The notes beneath the pieces were generated by a model. That model was given only the letters and a program-made list of their open reading frames with translations, searched no databases and was not told where the DNA came from. Below are positions 21,171 through 33,515 of a stretch of DNA of 64,000 nucleotides, piece by piece. Origin of the DNA: Odontesthes bonariensis (lineage: Eukaryota; Chordata; Actinopteri; Atheriniformes; Atherinopsidae); NCBI RefSeq assembly GCF_027942865.1, contig NC_134507.1, positions 38,164,797-38,228,796 on the forward strand. The letters run 5' to 3'. Position numbers and translations under genes: made by a program. Every line of letters begins with the position of its first letter. Positions within the stretch are counted from its first letter, which is position 1.

Positions 21171-21715
21171 GTCAGTGCTACAGGCACAATGAGTCGTGGA
21201 GTGTGTCAATTGATTCAACAATAACAGAGCCTAGTTATCAGAAATAAGGGCCATATAAATAAATGGCTTCTAGGGAAGTAGCATAAGAGGCGTAGGAGTA
21301 AGTGATAATCAATAATACTTTATTGAAAGAAAGGGAGCAAAAAAATACAAGGCATGAATTTTGAATAGCGTTTTGTTCATACACACACTTGAGATACAGC
21401 AAAAGTATGACAATAAATGCATTTAACACTTTATTCTGTTGATTGACATGACAAAACCATGCAAAAGCATGCCAGGAGGGGACTTTTGTGTGCAAATGGA
21501 TGCAGGGGGCTTATGCTTGGTGCAACTATGAAATTGTGTGCCATTTATGCTGTAATATCCTTGGCCTTCCTGGTCCTTCCTGGTCCACAAGACCTGGGGG
21601 AAGGCATATGCAAATTACTCTTTGGGTCAGTGACATCAGAATTCTTAATTGCACCTACATGGACTCTAAGCCTATGGCGTGCAGGATCAATTGCACTCCT
21701 ATTCAGCACATCGCC
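21171..21715. other. No gene recognised
   Basis: Presumably intron or intergenic sequence after the three-exon fragment. It contains an octamer ATGCAAAT at about 21608 with no supporting RNA gene. No coding similarity was seen. Confidence 0.5.
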
Positions 21716-21811
21716 ATTCGCAAGGGTCAGTACAGCCGGTGTGCAATGGCTGAGCCTCGTCCTGGATGAACCACCTTCTTGATCATGGTATCTCCCCTGC
21801 CAGGTAAGTAT
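21716..21811 (-). pseudogene. Lone U1 snRNA 5' part (nt 1-96) with shrunken spacer
   Basis: 96 nt of U1 from its 5' end, with one change (CTGGATGAACC for CTGGGTGAACC on the plus strand). Its upstream spacer is kept to about 21880, then jumps by an internal deletion to GAGGCAAACCCTCACGGC and on to about 21945. A stretch containing CATCCACTTCATTGTTC and CTCTTTTTTTCATCT follows; the same phrases lie just left of the U1 array (12630-12672). No 3' half, so not functional. Confidence 0.9.
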
Positions 21812-22006
21812 GAGTTGGAACTGTCAGAGGCTGACACCTCTTTTCCAGGTGCCTCACTTGGCCGGACGGTGCAGCAAATTGAGGCAAACCCTCACGGCTT
21901 AATATCTCCTGTGCAGACATGCTGCAGTATTCAGCAAAACTTGCTAAACATCCACTTCATTGTTCACGTGTGCTCTTTTTTTTCATCTTTTTGCTGCCAT
22001 CTCAAA

Positions 22007-22495
22007 TAGTGATGTGTCGGTCGCGAACGATCCGGCTCAAAGAGCCGGCTCTTTGAAGTGAACGACAGGAACCGTTTTGGGATCCTATTTGGGAGCCGTT
22101 TTTTCTTTCTTTCAGTATCTCGCTGTCTGTCCGCCTCCCTGTTGTTGTACTTGTGCTCTGCAAGTGCCACAGAGCCGACAGTTTTTTTCCCACGTCATTG
22201 TTTTTGTCCTTCGGACCGGTGCCTCGCTGTCTCTCCCTCTCCCTCTCCCTCTCCCTCTCCCTCTCCCTCTCCCTCTCCCTCTCCCTCTCCCTCTCCCTCT
22301 CCCTATCCCTCTCCCTCTCCCTCTCCCTCTCCCTCTCCCTCTCCCTCTCCCTCTCCTTGCGCGTTTTGCTCTGCTTCTGCCAGTGCTAGACGGGGATATA
22401 TGGGGAGCCGTTTGGGAGCCGAAAGAGCCGGCTCTCCACAGTAAGTCGAGCCATTAGAGCCGCATCTCGAAAAAGACCAGAAAATCCCATCACTA
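22007..22495. mobile_element. hAT-type MITE with a CCCTCT hexamer repeat
   Basis: The ends are TAGTGATG and CATCACTA, flanked by an 8-bp target duplication with one mismatch: ATCTCAAA (21999-22006) and ATCTCTAA (22496-22503). The subterminal sequence repeats AGAGCCGGCTCT motifs on both sides. There is no coding capacity; the centre (about 22229-22356) is some twenty units of CCCTCT, which produces spurious long open frames. Confidence 0.85.
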
Positions 22496-22503
22496 ATCTC
22501 TAA

Positions 22504-23090
22504 GATCCCAGAGCAGGTGCCTCACCGACTCGGGCGCACCACAACCAGGTCGCGGGCAGGTTGAGATCGCTGACATTCCCCGGGATTGCATAACGGACCT
22601 GACTGCACCAAACTGTTGAGGGCTCGCCAAACGCGAGCCCACGCACTGGACTCACTGGTTCCCGCTCCTGCACAACAGAGATCAGAGAGCGGTGGTTTGT
22701 TAAAACATGCAACTCCTCTGCTTCCAAGTTAAAATGCTTTAAGAACGTCTGGATAAAAGCATAGGATGGTGGCAGGCTAAAAGACACAGGCACTTTTAGG
22801 TCGGTGGGTAAAATCTTCAGTCTTCTGAGGTAAGAACCCATCCAGAATCGTGTCATTGCTTTAGTTTTGGGGTTTCCGGATGGGTCTGTGGCCTGTAGGA
22901 TGTGCAGTGTAGTGTATCTGCTTCCTAAAAACAAATAAAAATCAGGCACTCCTTTTCCTCCTTTCTCTGTTTGTTTCTTCATTACATCTCTCCTCAGTCT
23001 TTCCCACTTGGAGCCCCACAGAAAATAAAAAATGGCTCGGTCCAGGTCTAAAAGCACTTTCCTAGGTGGGATTAAAACAGAACTGATTTG
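22504..23090 (-). pseudogene. Tx1 LINE ORF2, C-terminal part
   Basis: Begins with TQISSVLIPPRKVLLDLDRA and FYFLWGSKWERLRRDV, which directly continue the RT thumb region left on the other side of the gypsy element. The frame ends at about 22500 at or near the hAT MITE, without the cysteine-histidine knuckle usual near the end of Tx1 ORF2, so the C-terminus seems cut. Confidence 0.8.
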
Positions 23091-23535
23091 TGTCACAGCC
23101 CCTGGGGCTTGTGCTGGGCTTGTCTCTCTCCTCCCTCTTTCTTTGTCTCCTCCCTCAGACCAGGAAGCTGATTGGAGTGTGCAGCAGTGATTGCGGCAGC
23201 TCGTACACCTGGCCGTCTGTGGGAGTGGATTTAAGCCGCCTTATTTTGTTAATTCTTCCCTTTTGGTTCCTGGCTAGGTTTGTGAGAACAGCAGTGTGTT
23301 TTGGGTTTGTTTGGTTTATCCTTTTGTTATGTTTCGCACCATACAACACCTTTGCCGCACATTTATGCTCCATAACACCACTACACTACTGATGACTGAT
23401 TGCCACATCCCATTGTTTTACTTTTGTTGAATTCGTAGCTTAAGTTCGAATTGTTTAAATAAATTTGATTTCCTTATAACTTACAAACCGTGTGCTTCCT
23501 CCTTTTTGATACGGCTTTTGAGCCAGATCGTGTCA
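23091..23535 (+). repeat. 5' LTR of the Gmr1-like element
   Basis: Starts TGTCACAGCCCCTGGGG and ends GTGTCA. A direct copy forms the 3' LTR. The host target read GATTTGTGTCATTAG, so the element's own TGTCA end overlaps the target word and the 5-bp target duplication cannot be told apart. Confidence 0.88.
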
Positions 23536-26500
23536 AATTGGGGGCTCGCCCTTGTTCTATTTGCTAAAGTTTAGTGGGTAGTTTCTGAGCTTGGGGTTGT
23601 TGGTGGTGGCTTGATTGCTGCGCACCTGAGTGCTGATTACCCGCTGCCCTGCTGGGGGAGGGGTTGTTGGAAGTTTGCATGGCTTCAGTGGTTAGGTGAG
23701 GAGTTTCTCCTGGTGGTACTATTGTTGGGGGTAGGTTGAAACTTTGACCTGGTTGTTTTGAGGAAGTGCATGGTTTGGTATTGAAGTTGATTTGGTTTTA
23801 GTTTGAAGGTAGTTTGTGTTGTGGTAATTTAGTTTATGCGCGCTGTCTGTTATTGTTTTGGGCTGGTTGTCAGGGTAAATGTTGGTTGGTGTGTCACATT
23901 GGACCGTGTGTTCCCTCTGTTAGGCTAAGTGCATTTTCCCTTTGGAATCTGCTCATCTGTCCATAGTGTGGGGTGACGGCGGTTAGAGCAGTAGTCTCGG
24001 GGGCATGTCCATGGTTTTGGTGGTGTTTCCAGATGACTGGTCGCATGACCACACCAGTGGGTTTCAGTGCATAAATACCCGCTGCCAGATCCCCTGAAGA
24101 CTAGGGTTGAGTTGGTTTAGGTTAGTTTTGGTTAGGCAGTTTAGTTAGTGGGGGGACACACACTGAGTGGGGGTCAGTGATGACCTTTGGCACACTGGCT
24201 ACACTTGCTTTGTGACGCAGCACACGTCTGGTTTGAGCGCCTGAGTGTTTTTCCTTTCACTGCTCTTTTTCTTAATTAGTATTGACCTGGCTTGTATGTT
24301 GGAAACTTTTCTAGCTTAGAGATGGCTAGCATTGCTGAGTTTGTGGAAGCTCCGAGTTTAGAGTTATTGAATAGATTCACCAAAGACCAGTTACTCAGAG
24401 TAGCAGACCACTACAAGATAGGGATTAATGATAAAAAGTCAAATAAGGAGGTACTCGGGGTCTAATGATCAGGACTTTGACATTTTTCGCAATCTGCACC
24501 TGGTACCAAAGTTCAATGAAAAAGATCCAGAAACATTCTTTTCTCTTTTTGAATGCGTTGCTGAGGTCCGGAATTGGCCGGAGTCTGTGCGCACATTGAT
24601 GTTGCAGTGTGTATTTACTGGAAGAGCTCAAGAGGCCTATGCAAGTTTAAATTCAGAGGATAGTAAGCAGTACGCATTAGTTAAAAAGGCAGTGTTAAGA
24701 GCTTTTGAGTTGGTGCCTGAGGCGTACCGCAATTGTTTTCGTATGTGGCGGAAAAACGAGAAGCAAACCCACTTGGAATTGGCGGGTGATTTGGCGAGGC
24801 ATTTTGACCGTTGGGTTGCTGTGCTGGAAGTCAGTGATTGTGAGGGGTTGCGTGAACTTATAGTTCTCGAGCAATTTAAGAACACGTTACCTGAACATAT
24901 TGCTAATTACATCAGTGACCAGAAAGTGAAAACAGTTGCGAACGCTGCGGCATTAGCAGATGAATATGTGCTCAGGCACAGACGTTTGTTTGGTGAGCGG
25001 CGTCTGTTTAGCCGGCACCCACCTGTCTATCACCTGTAATGGCCATGGAAACGGGGCACGTTCTGATTTATGTGCAGTGGGTAGCTCAGTTAAAGTTGTT
25101 GCTACAGAGGATCATGGTGTTCGTAGCCGTGAGGAAAGAACCTGTAATTACTGTCATAAAAAGGGCCATTTACAAGCTGACTGTTATGCTCTTAAGGCTA
25201 AGTCAAACTCTAACCTCCAGTCTGTCTCTCAACCTAGGGCTAGAGGGGTGTCTATGGCTGTCTCAGTGCCACCTTCGCTGCCTTTGGTGGTGATGGGGGG
25301 GTTTCAGGTTGGGACTCATCAAAGTCCGGAACTGGAAAGTTAGACATTTTGTTAGTGATGGTTTTGTGTCTTTGGTGGGGAGTGACAAAAAAGTACCAGA
25401 TTGCGTGACACTGCTGCTTATGATACTTTTATCGAAGCGTCAGTTTTGCCATTCACTAGTGAGAGTGATACTGGGTCTTGTATTCCTGTGTTGGGTATGG
25501 GTTTAAATGTACTTCAAGTTCCCATGCATAACATCATGTTGTACTCCGATCTTTTCCAGGGACAAGCAGTTGTGGGGGTGCGTCCTGCTTTACCAGTGGA
25601 GGGTGTCAATGTGCTTTTGGGTAATGGCCTGGCTGGTGCCTGTGTGTGGGTTGACGTGCCGCCACAGTTAGAGGTGGACACGGTGCCAGTGGTAAGACAA
25701 CAGCCTGATGATAGTCAATCAGCATTCCCTGAAGTGTTCACAGCATGTGCTGTAACGCGTGCTATGACAGGGGATAAGTTTAATTCCAGCCTGTGTGAAT
25801 CAAATAAAAATGTGGGGTCGTTATCTATGTTTTCTTTGTCTGACTATCCCTTGTCAGTTTCGCAGGAAGAGTTGAAGGCGGAGCAAGAGGCTGATTGTTC
25901 CCTGCAAGGTTTGTTTGAGCAGGTGGTAACCGGTGCCCAGATAGAGAGCAGTGCTCGGGGCTATTTCCTTAAAGACTACCTGTTGGTAAGGAAATGGGTC
26001 CCGCATGGTCAGAGTTTTGTGGGTGATCCGATTATCCAAATCGTGTTGCCTGAGAGGTTTCGTGAACCTGTTTTAAAACTAGCTCATGAGGGGTCGGGGC
26101 ATCTTGGTGTTCGGAAGACATACGATCGGATTCTGAGGCTTTTTTTCTGGCCTCGGTTGAAACATGACATATCGGTACACATAAAAACTTGCCACACATG
26201 CCAACTAACAAGTAAGCCTAATCAGACTCTAAAACCTGCTCCTCTATTACCAATTCCAGCAGTCAATCAACCTTTTAAGCACTTGATCGTGGACTGTGTG
26301 GGCCCCCTCCTTCGCTCGAAATCTGGTACTATCTATCTTCTCACTGTAATGTGCCAAGCCACTCGCTATCCAGCAGCATACCCGTTGCGTACCATCACTG
26401 CTAGGTCGGTGGTGAGAGCGTTGTCACAATTCATCTCTATATTTGGCATTCCAAAAATCATTCAAAGTGACCAGGGTTCGAATTTCTCCTCACACCTTTT

Positions 26501-29500
26501 CTCTCAAGTGTTGAAGCAGCTTAACATCAAGCATAACAAAGCATCTGCGTATCATGCACAAAGTCACGGAGCATTAGAACGTTTCCATCAAACGTTGAAG
26601 TCGTTGCTACGTTCTTATTGCATTCAAATGGAAGGTGACTGGGAGGAGGGTTTGCCCTGGTTAATGCTTGCGGCTAGGGAAGTAGTTCAAGAGAGTACAG
26701 GGTTTAGCCCAAATTACTTGGTGTTCGGCCATACTGTACGAGGTCCGTTAGCCATTTTGAGGGACCAGTGGATGGGGGAGGACCCTCCCCGGAACCTGTT
26801 AGACTATGTGAATGGTTTTCGGCGTAGACTTTATGCAGCTGGCGAACTGGCCAGGGAGAAAATGGAGCATGTGCAGGGAAAAATGAAAAAGCTCTATGAT
26901 AGACGTACGGAACGGTGGGTTTTTAGTCCTGGTGATCGAGTACTGGCGCTGTTGCCCATCATAGGCTCGCCATTTCAAGCCAAATTTACTGGACCACGCA
27001 CAGTTTTAAGGAAGCTTTCTGATTTAAATTATTTGATTTCGACTCCAGAGCAAAACCACCCAATTGGGTCATGTGAACCTGTTAAAACCATATTATGAGC
27101 GTGCGTCAAAATCACCTGGGTATGGTGCACAGGTTATCGCGGCGAATTCTCATCCAGCATGTTTAGCGACTAGAGCATCAGCGGTCACTACTCCTTTGTT
27201 GGTGAGTGAGGTGGAGGCGGATGGGTTACCAGCTGTTGATCAAGCATTAACACATGGGCGGCTGAAAAACTCTGAGGCTCTCTGTAACCTTGAGGCATTG
27301 TAGCAACATCTGCCAGAGTTAGAAAGGGCAGTGTTGGCAGAGTTGATTAGGTATTTTCCATGTTTGTTTGGTGATACGCCTACTCAGACCCTCCTTATTG
27401 AACACGATATTGAGGTGGGAGATGTTCAGCCTATTCGTCAACGTTTTTTTTCGTGTCAATGCTGAAAAACGCAGGTATCTGGATGCCGAAATTAAGTATA
27501 TGTTGGAGAATGGCATAGCTGAGCCATCCTCCTCAAGCTGGGCATCGCCTTGCATCACGGTACCCAAAGCAGACGGCACACCAAGGTTTTGCACTGACTT
27601 CAGGAAAGTTAATGCTGTCACCAGACCTGACTCGTTCCCACTTCCTCGTATGGAAGATTGTGTAGATGAGGTTGGTCATACTAAGTTTGTAAGTAAGTTT
27701 GATCTATTTAAAGGGTACTGGCAGGTCCCTTTAACTCAGCGGGCCCAGGAAATTTCTATATTTGTGAAACCGAACGGTTTGTTTTCTTACAAGGTTATGC
27801 CTTTTGGCTTGAGAAATGCGCCAGCGACATTTCAACGCCTTATGACTCGTGTTCTGGGGGACCTGGAGGGTTGCGCTGTCTATTTGGATGACTTGGTGGT
27901 GTTTTCTGACTCTTGGCCTCAGCATGTCGAGCGCATCAGGGTGCTGTTCGGTCGCTTGGCTGAGTCTCACCGTGAACCTCTCAAAATGTGAGTTTGCCAA
28001 GGCGACAGTGACTTATCTTGGCCGAGTTGTGGGTAAGGGGTCCGTCCGTCCTGTGGCTGCTAAAGTGAGCGCGGTTGAAAATTATCCGGTACCAACCACG
28101 AAAAATGAACTGTTGCGGTTTCTTGGATTAGTGCGTTACTACAGGTGTTTTTGTCGCAATTTTTCCACTGTTGCATCGCCACTCACTGACCTTTTGAAGG
28201 CAAAGGCAGTGTATATATGGACCCCTGAATGTCAACAGGCTTTTGAGAACATTAAAGCCTTGTTATGTACAGCTCCTGTTCTTGAGGCACCACGGTTTGA
28301 CTGCCCTTTTTCACTGCAGGTAGATGCGAGTCACGTGGGTGCAGGTGCTGTTCTATTGCAAGCTGATGATCTGGGTGTTGATAAGCCAGTGAGTTTTTTT
28401 CCCCAAAGAGTTTAAGTCCTACCAACTAAATTATTCAACCATCGAAAAGGAGGCACTAGCTTTGATATGGGCTTTGAAACATTTTGGCGTGTATGTAGTT
28501 TCAGGCACTACACCCGTGGTGGTCTACACGGATCACAATCCACTAACCTTTTTGAACTCCTTGCAGTGTCCAAACCAGAGACTGATACGATGGTCTCTGA
28601 TGTTGCAGTCTTATGGGTTGGACATCCGATTCATAAAAGGATCAGAGAGTGTGGTGGCGGATGCCCTCTCTCGGGCCCATTAGAAGTATGGGTTGGCGAG
28701 GGGCCTGGTGTGTTAGGACAACTTTGATCGGTTGATGTCCCCTTCCAGTTCCGCTTGCTGTGTCTGTTCCTGCCTCCTGTCTTTCTCCTCTTAAATGCTC
28801 ACAGAAATCCTAGGCAAATCTCTGTTGCTGAGGAGCAAGAGTTTGGTGTGCTGGGGGCAGATGGCAGTGGTTGGACTGGAAACTCCCAATGGGACAAGTG
28901 TTTTATTTTCTGATTTGTTTTTTTTGATAACTTTTCATTGAGCATTTAATAGTGCTGGTTGTGTGTTGTACCTACTAGGTTTTAAACATATTTCGGTTCC
29001 CTATATGGAACCTCTTTTTAGGGGGAGGGTGTCACAGCCCCTGGGGATTGTGCCGGGCATGTCTCTCTCCTCCCTCTTTCTTTGTCTCCTCCCTCAGACC
29101 AGGAAGCTGATTGGAGTGTGCAGCAGTGATTGCGGCAGCTCGTACACCTGGCCGTCTGTGGGAGTGGATTTAAGCCGCCTTATTTTGTTAATTCTTCCCT
29201 TTTGGTTCCTGGCTGGGTTTGTGAGAACAGCAGTGTGTTTTGGGATTGTTTGTGTCAAGTGTTTCTAACAGGTCAAGCTTTCCCACACTTGAAAAGGGAA
29301 GGGTCTCACACTCCCGATAACTAGACGCAGGACTTCACTCAGTGCTTTATCCTTTTTCTTTATTTTGCTTTTGGCACAGTTGAAAAACCTTTAACAAATC
29401 AAACACAAACAAATTATTAACATAGAAAAGCAAAGTATTGCTAGATATATATATATATATAATTACTTCAGTGTACACAGATAAATTTAGCCATCTAACA

Positions 29501-29986
29501 TTAATAAATATATCAATAAAGGTATTAATGTTAGCACAGTTTTTTACAGTGTATACTCAGTGCATGGTTTTAGAGGCATTTCAACTCAAAAGATTTGTCT
29601 GTTTGTTAAATTAACTAAATCTACTTTTAATACATCCTTTTTTAACTTAAGTATTTATTTTTTCTTTTTAACAGTCCATACATTGGATCATCACTCTCCG
29701 CAATTAAAGTATCCTGGGTCACACACGCATTACATTTAGCGAGGGACACACACATGATACGATATGAATAACTTAAACAAGTGACCCAGTAACAAATAAT
29801 AAACAAATACTCTGACGGGCATCCACCTCCTAAGCACAGAAGCAAGCATTACTTTCACAAGCTCACCGGCAGTCCTTTAGGAGTTTTTTAAGTCCTTTTC
29901 CTTGCCTGTCTCTCATGGAAAGCGTCCGTTGATGTCGACACACACACACAAAGAGAGCCCGCTGCTCCCTCAGCTCAGGTAATAGT

Positions 29987-30658
29987 AGCCCCTTTCACAC
30001 TGCCAAATAACCCGCGTTTAATTCGCGAATTTAGCGTGCCCGCTGTTGTGTTCACACTGCCGACCCGGGCTGCCGCGTCAACTCGACTCGCCTTTCGACC
30101 CGCGTCGGACCCTAGTCTTTTTGCCGAGTTTGATGTGAACACAATCGACGCGGGTCGGGCGTGACGTGAGGAGTTTAAAAGACAGAATGGACAGCTGATT
30201 CAGAACAACAGCGACAGGTGAGGACACGTTTCACTCTGTTTTAGCTATCAACTTGGATACATTTTTTAATATGGCCAACTGGGGAGACAAAGAGGTCCGC
30301 GAGCTCCTCAGCCTCCGAGCAGAGGACGTTATTTACCGCCACATTTCGGGGACGGTGAAGGATGGACCTCTGCTGGAAGGGCTGGCAAGAAAGATGGGAG
30401 AGCGCGGTTTCCAACGCAGCAAATTTGATGCAGACAGGTGTATTTAACCCTACCTCCGACGCATGGCTTGTGCCTACGTCATTGTACACGCCCAGCATTT
30501 TGTGTTTCGTGTGACGCTCTGCCACTAGGCAACTCCCAATGAACTCGGCTTCAGGCGACACGGGTCACCCTGACACGCCAAGCGTTCACATTGCTCGACG
30601 CAGGTCGAAGGTGCAATTTGGACCCGCTAAGGTAGCGGGTCGCAGTGTGAAAGGGGCT
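29987..30658 (+). mobile_element. Harbinger-like element inside the solo LTR
   Basis: Terminal inverted repeats AGCCCCTTTCACACTGC and its complement, flanked by the 3-bp duplication AGT (29984-29986 and 30659-30661). It encodes a Myb/SANT-like start at 30271-30447 (MANWGDKEVRELLSLRAEDV), typical of Harbinger accessory proteins. No transposase, so non-autonomous. Confidence 0.8.
30271..30447 (+). pseudogene. Myb/SANT-like domain start
   Basis: 58 codons. The first 50 follow a Myb/SANT-like DNA-binding domain (EVRELLSLRAEDVIYRHISG, then ARKMGERGFQRSKF), after which the domain is cut at GACAGGTGTAT, which could be a donor-like site or a deletion point. Part of the nested Harbinger-like element. 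Confidence 0.7.
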
Positions 30659-31017
30659 AGTGACTCATCCGCTTCACCTGCGGGCGAGCGGTTGCCGGTG
30701 TCGGTGCATGTGCGCGCTCCCGCTGAGTGCAGGGGAGAACGGTCAGAAGCAGGCGCGGGCACTCATCATTGTCACTCACTCACCGCAACAGTTTGCTTTA
30801 TCCTTTTGTTATGTTTCGCACCATACAACACCTTTGCCGCACATTTATGCTCCATAACACCACTACACTACTGATGACTGATTGCCACATCCCATTGTTT
30901 TACTTTTGTTGAATTCGTAGCTTAAGTTCGAATTGTTTAAATAAATTTGATTTCCTTATAACTTACAAACCGTGTGCTTCCTCCTTTTTGATACGGCTTT
31001 TGAGCCAGGTTGTGTCA

Positions 31018-33466
31018 TTAGTAAAAGCAAAGGTAAAATCACAGCTTTGATGATTAAAACCTTTCCTTCAATGGTCAGTCCTCTAAGTCCCCAGTATCCT
31101 AGTCTTTGCTTGACTTTCCCTACCACGTCTGGCCAGTTTGATGTCCCTCCTCCTTCCCTGTCAAAATTAATCCCCAGTATTTTCTGTTTTGTCTGGGTTA
31201 TAGTCACGGGGAGTCCTGCAGTCTCAGTCGCTGTCCATGGCCCATAAAATTGGGCTTGGGTCTTGTTTCTGTTTAGTTTTGCCCCAGAGGCCCGTCCATA
31301 CCAGTCGGTCAAGTCCAGAGTCCTATTGATAGATAATAGGTCTGTACATAAAATGTTCACGTCGTCCATATATAAAACACACTTTGTCGATAGTCCCCCA
31401 CTCCCCGGGACTCTCACCCCATTGATTCGGTGGTCCCTTCTCAAGCTCTGTGCCAGTGGTTCGACACAGATGATGTAGAGTAGGGCAGATAACGGACAAC
31501 CCTGACGGACACCGCAGTGGATGTTTACTGCTTTTGTCAGATGCCCGTTAACAAGGAATTTGCTGGTAATGCCCCGGTACAGCAGACCCACCCAAGCTAT
31601 AAACCTTTCTGGGAACCCCATTTTTGGCAGTACCTGGAAAAGGTACTGGTGCGAGACCCGATCAAAGGCTTTCTCAAAGTCTAAATTTAGGACTGCTAGC
31701 CGAATGTTTCTGTCTCTCGCATAACAGATGGTGTCTCGGATCAGTACGAGGCTGTCGGTTATCTTCCTCCCCGGGATGGCACAGGCTTGATCCGGGTGAA
31801 TCAGGTCTTCTAAAAACAAGGACATACGTGAGGCTAAAAGTTTACTAAAAAGTTTACAGTCAAAGTTTAAAAGTGTAATCGGTCTCCAATTCTTCAAGTC
31901 AGTCTTGTCTTTTTTTTTGTGAAGAAGAGTCACTATCCCTGCTCTAAAACTGTCAGGAAGTCGCTCAAGTTGCTCAAATTCCATAAAAACAGTAAACAAG
32001 TCAGGTGCTAAAATATCCCAAAAGGTCAAATAAAATTCCAAGGGAAGTCCATCTTGTCCTGGGGACTTCCCTTTCTTAAAATTTGTAAAACATTTATTTA
32101 ACTCTGAAATGGTAAAATCTTGGGTTAAAAGCACACTGTCTTTTACTGTTTTTTCTATGAAATTTAAAACTTCTGTCATGGTGTCCATTTCAACAGGTTT
32201 TTGTTCGTACAATTCACGATAAAATTGTTCAACAGCTTGTTTAATTTCTTCCATTGAATCAACTGTGCACCCGTTCTCTTTTGTTAGCTTTAAAATGGCC
32301 CCCCCTTTATTCACAATTTTCTTAAAAAAATACCTTGTGCACTTCTCTCCTTCCTCTATTTCTCGTTCCCTGCTTCTTAAAATGACACCCTTACTTTTAA
32401 TATCTGCTAAAATCGACATCTCTGTTTTCACTTGTTTAATTTCATCATTAAAATCCATCCCTTGTTGGTTTAATTTAAAATAGCGCTGTAGTCGCTTCTG
32501 CAGTCCCATCATGCGTCTGTTTTCCCTGTTCTTTTTTCTCCTACCTGCCTGTCTAAAGAAAGTCTGGGTCTTTTCCTTCACCATTTCCCACCAGTGTGCA
32601 CGTGTATCGTAAAAGTCTTGAAGGGTCTGCCACTCGTGGTACTGCTCCCGGTACTGACTAACTATTTCATTTTCTTTTAAAAGGGAGCAGTTTAGTTTCC
32701 ACAGACCACTTCCGGAAGTCACACCCGAAGAGAGTGATAGGGTGCAGGAAAGCATCAGGTGATCAGAAAAGAAAACGGGGGTCAATCTAGCATCGGTTGG
32801 TGGGCAGTCCCGTGTAAAAAGGTAGTCTATACGAGAGGCTCTGGTGCCATCACCACTGAACCAGGTGAAGCCCTCCTCTCTGGGATGCATGGTTTTAAAA
32901 CAGTCCTGAAGTTTAAAATCCTTGCATATGCCCTGTAATAAAACCGATGTTTTGTCAACTTTAAAAAATTCCCCTGCTCTTTTTCTGTCACTCCTGCTTA
33001 AAATACAGTTAAAATCACCCCCTAAAACTAGTGGTGCCCTACCTAGCATGTGGGACTGCAGGTCTTCTAAAAGGTCATACCGGTCATTTTTTTCGTTAAA
33101 GCCATAAATATTTAAGAGGTTAAAATCTTGTCCCATAAAAGTCAAATGTGCTAAAAGTGCCCGTCCGTCTCTCACCACAGTGCTGCCCTTCACCAGAACC
33201 TGAGGGTTTTTGATCAAAATGGCCACTCCATCATTTTTGTTTTGGTTGGATCCACTCCACAATGATGTCTGTGGCCACATCTCCTCCCACTGTCTGTAGT
33301 GCTTTAAAAACGGTAGGCCGCATTCCTGTATTAAAAGAACATCTGACTTAAAAGAACTAAGAAAGGATAAAACACTCTGGGCTCTAACTTTCCACTTTCC
33401 ACTTCTCACATTAATAGTTGAGAGAGTGAGTGTCATGAGTATGGTTAAAAACAACAGGTATGACAT
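31018..33466 (-). pseudogene. Tx1 LINE ORF2, N-terminal part: endonuclease and RT core
   Basis: About 816 codons before the gypsy insertion, starting MSYLLFLTILMTLTLSTINV. The endonuclease shows LLIQECG, LLNIYGFN, LGGDFNCIL, SRIDYLF and FFSDHL. The RT follows with SPGQDGLPLEFY, NWRPITLLNFDCKL, LNLDFEKAFDRV, GVRQGCPLSALLY and the catalytic YMDD. No break is seen before the insertion at 31017. The same frame is taken up again at 23090. Confidence 0.88.
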
Positions 33467-33515
33467 CTTAAAAGACTAAATGAGGGTTAAAACATTTAAA
33501 ATGACTTAAAAGCAG

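Larger units (their letters stand above)
29253..30790 (+). mobile_element. Solo LTR of another retroelement, inside the 3' LTR
   Basis: Begins TGTCAAGTG and ends CCGCAACA, flanked by a perfect 5-bp target duplication GTTTG (29248-29252 and 30791-30795). Without the nested Harbinger-like element it is about 870 bp. No internal coding region remains, as after LTR-LTR recombination. The family is not recognised. Confidence 0.8.
23091..31017 (+). mobile_element. Gmr1-like Ty3/gypsy LTR retrotransposon fossil
   Basis: Provirus-like fossil with two LTRs (23091-23535 and 29030-31017, the second enlarged by a later insertion). A primer site starts TTGGGGGCTCG just after the 5' LTR and a purine tract GGGGGAGGG precedes the 3' LTR. 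Inside come gag (about 24324-25230; SCAN-like region and a CCHC knuckle), protease (about 25450-25640), integrase (about 26060-27100; HHCC and DDE type), then reverse transcriptase and RNase H (about 27310-28680). Integrase ahead of RT is the unusual order of Gmr1-like gypsy elements. The LTRs differ at roughly 7-8 positions by eye (about 2%), so insertion is fairly recent. The coding region is broken in about four or five places. Confidence 0.9.
29030..31017 (+). repeat. 3' LTR of the Gmr1-like element, split by a solo LTR
   Basis: 29030-29252 matches the first half of the 5' LTR and 30791-31017 the second half. The 1.5 kb between them is a different solo LTR with its own nested element. Confidence 0.88.

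Noticed and set aside
21605-21620. Octamer ATGCAAAT as a distal snRNA promoter element
   Set aside because: No RNA gene starts at a suitable distance on either strand, and the nearby U1 half points the other way with the octamer on its 3' side.
22058-22457. Long serine-proline and leucine-proline frames
   Set aside because: Direct translation of the CCCTCT hexamer repeat inside a hAT MITE.
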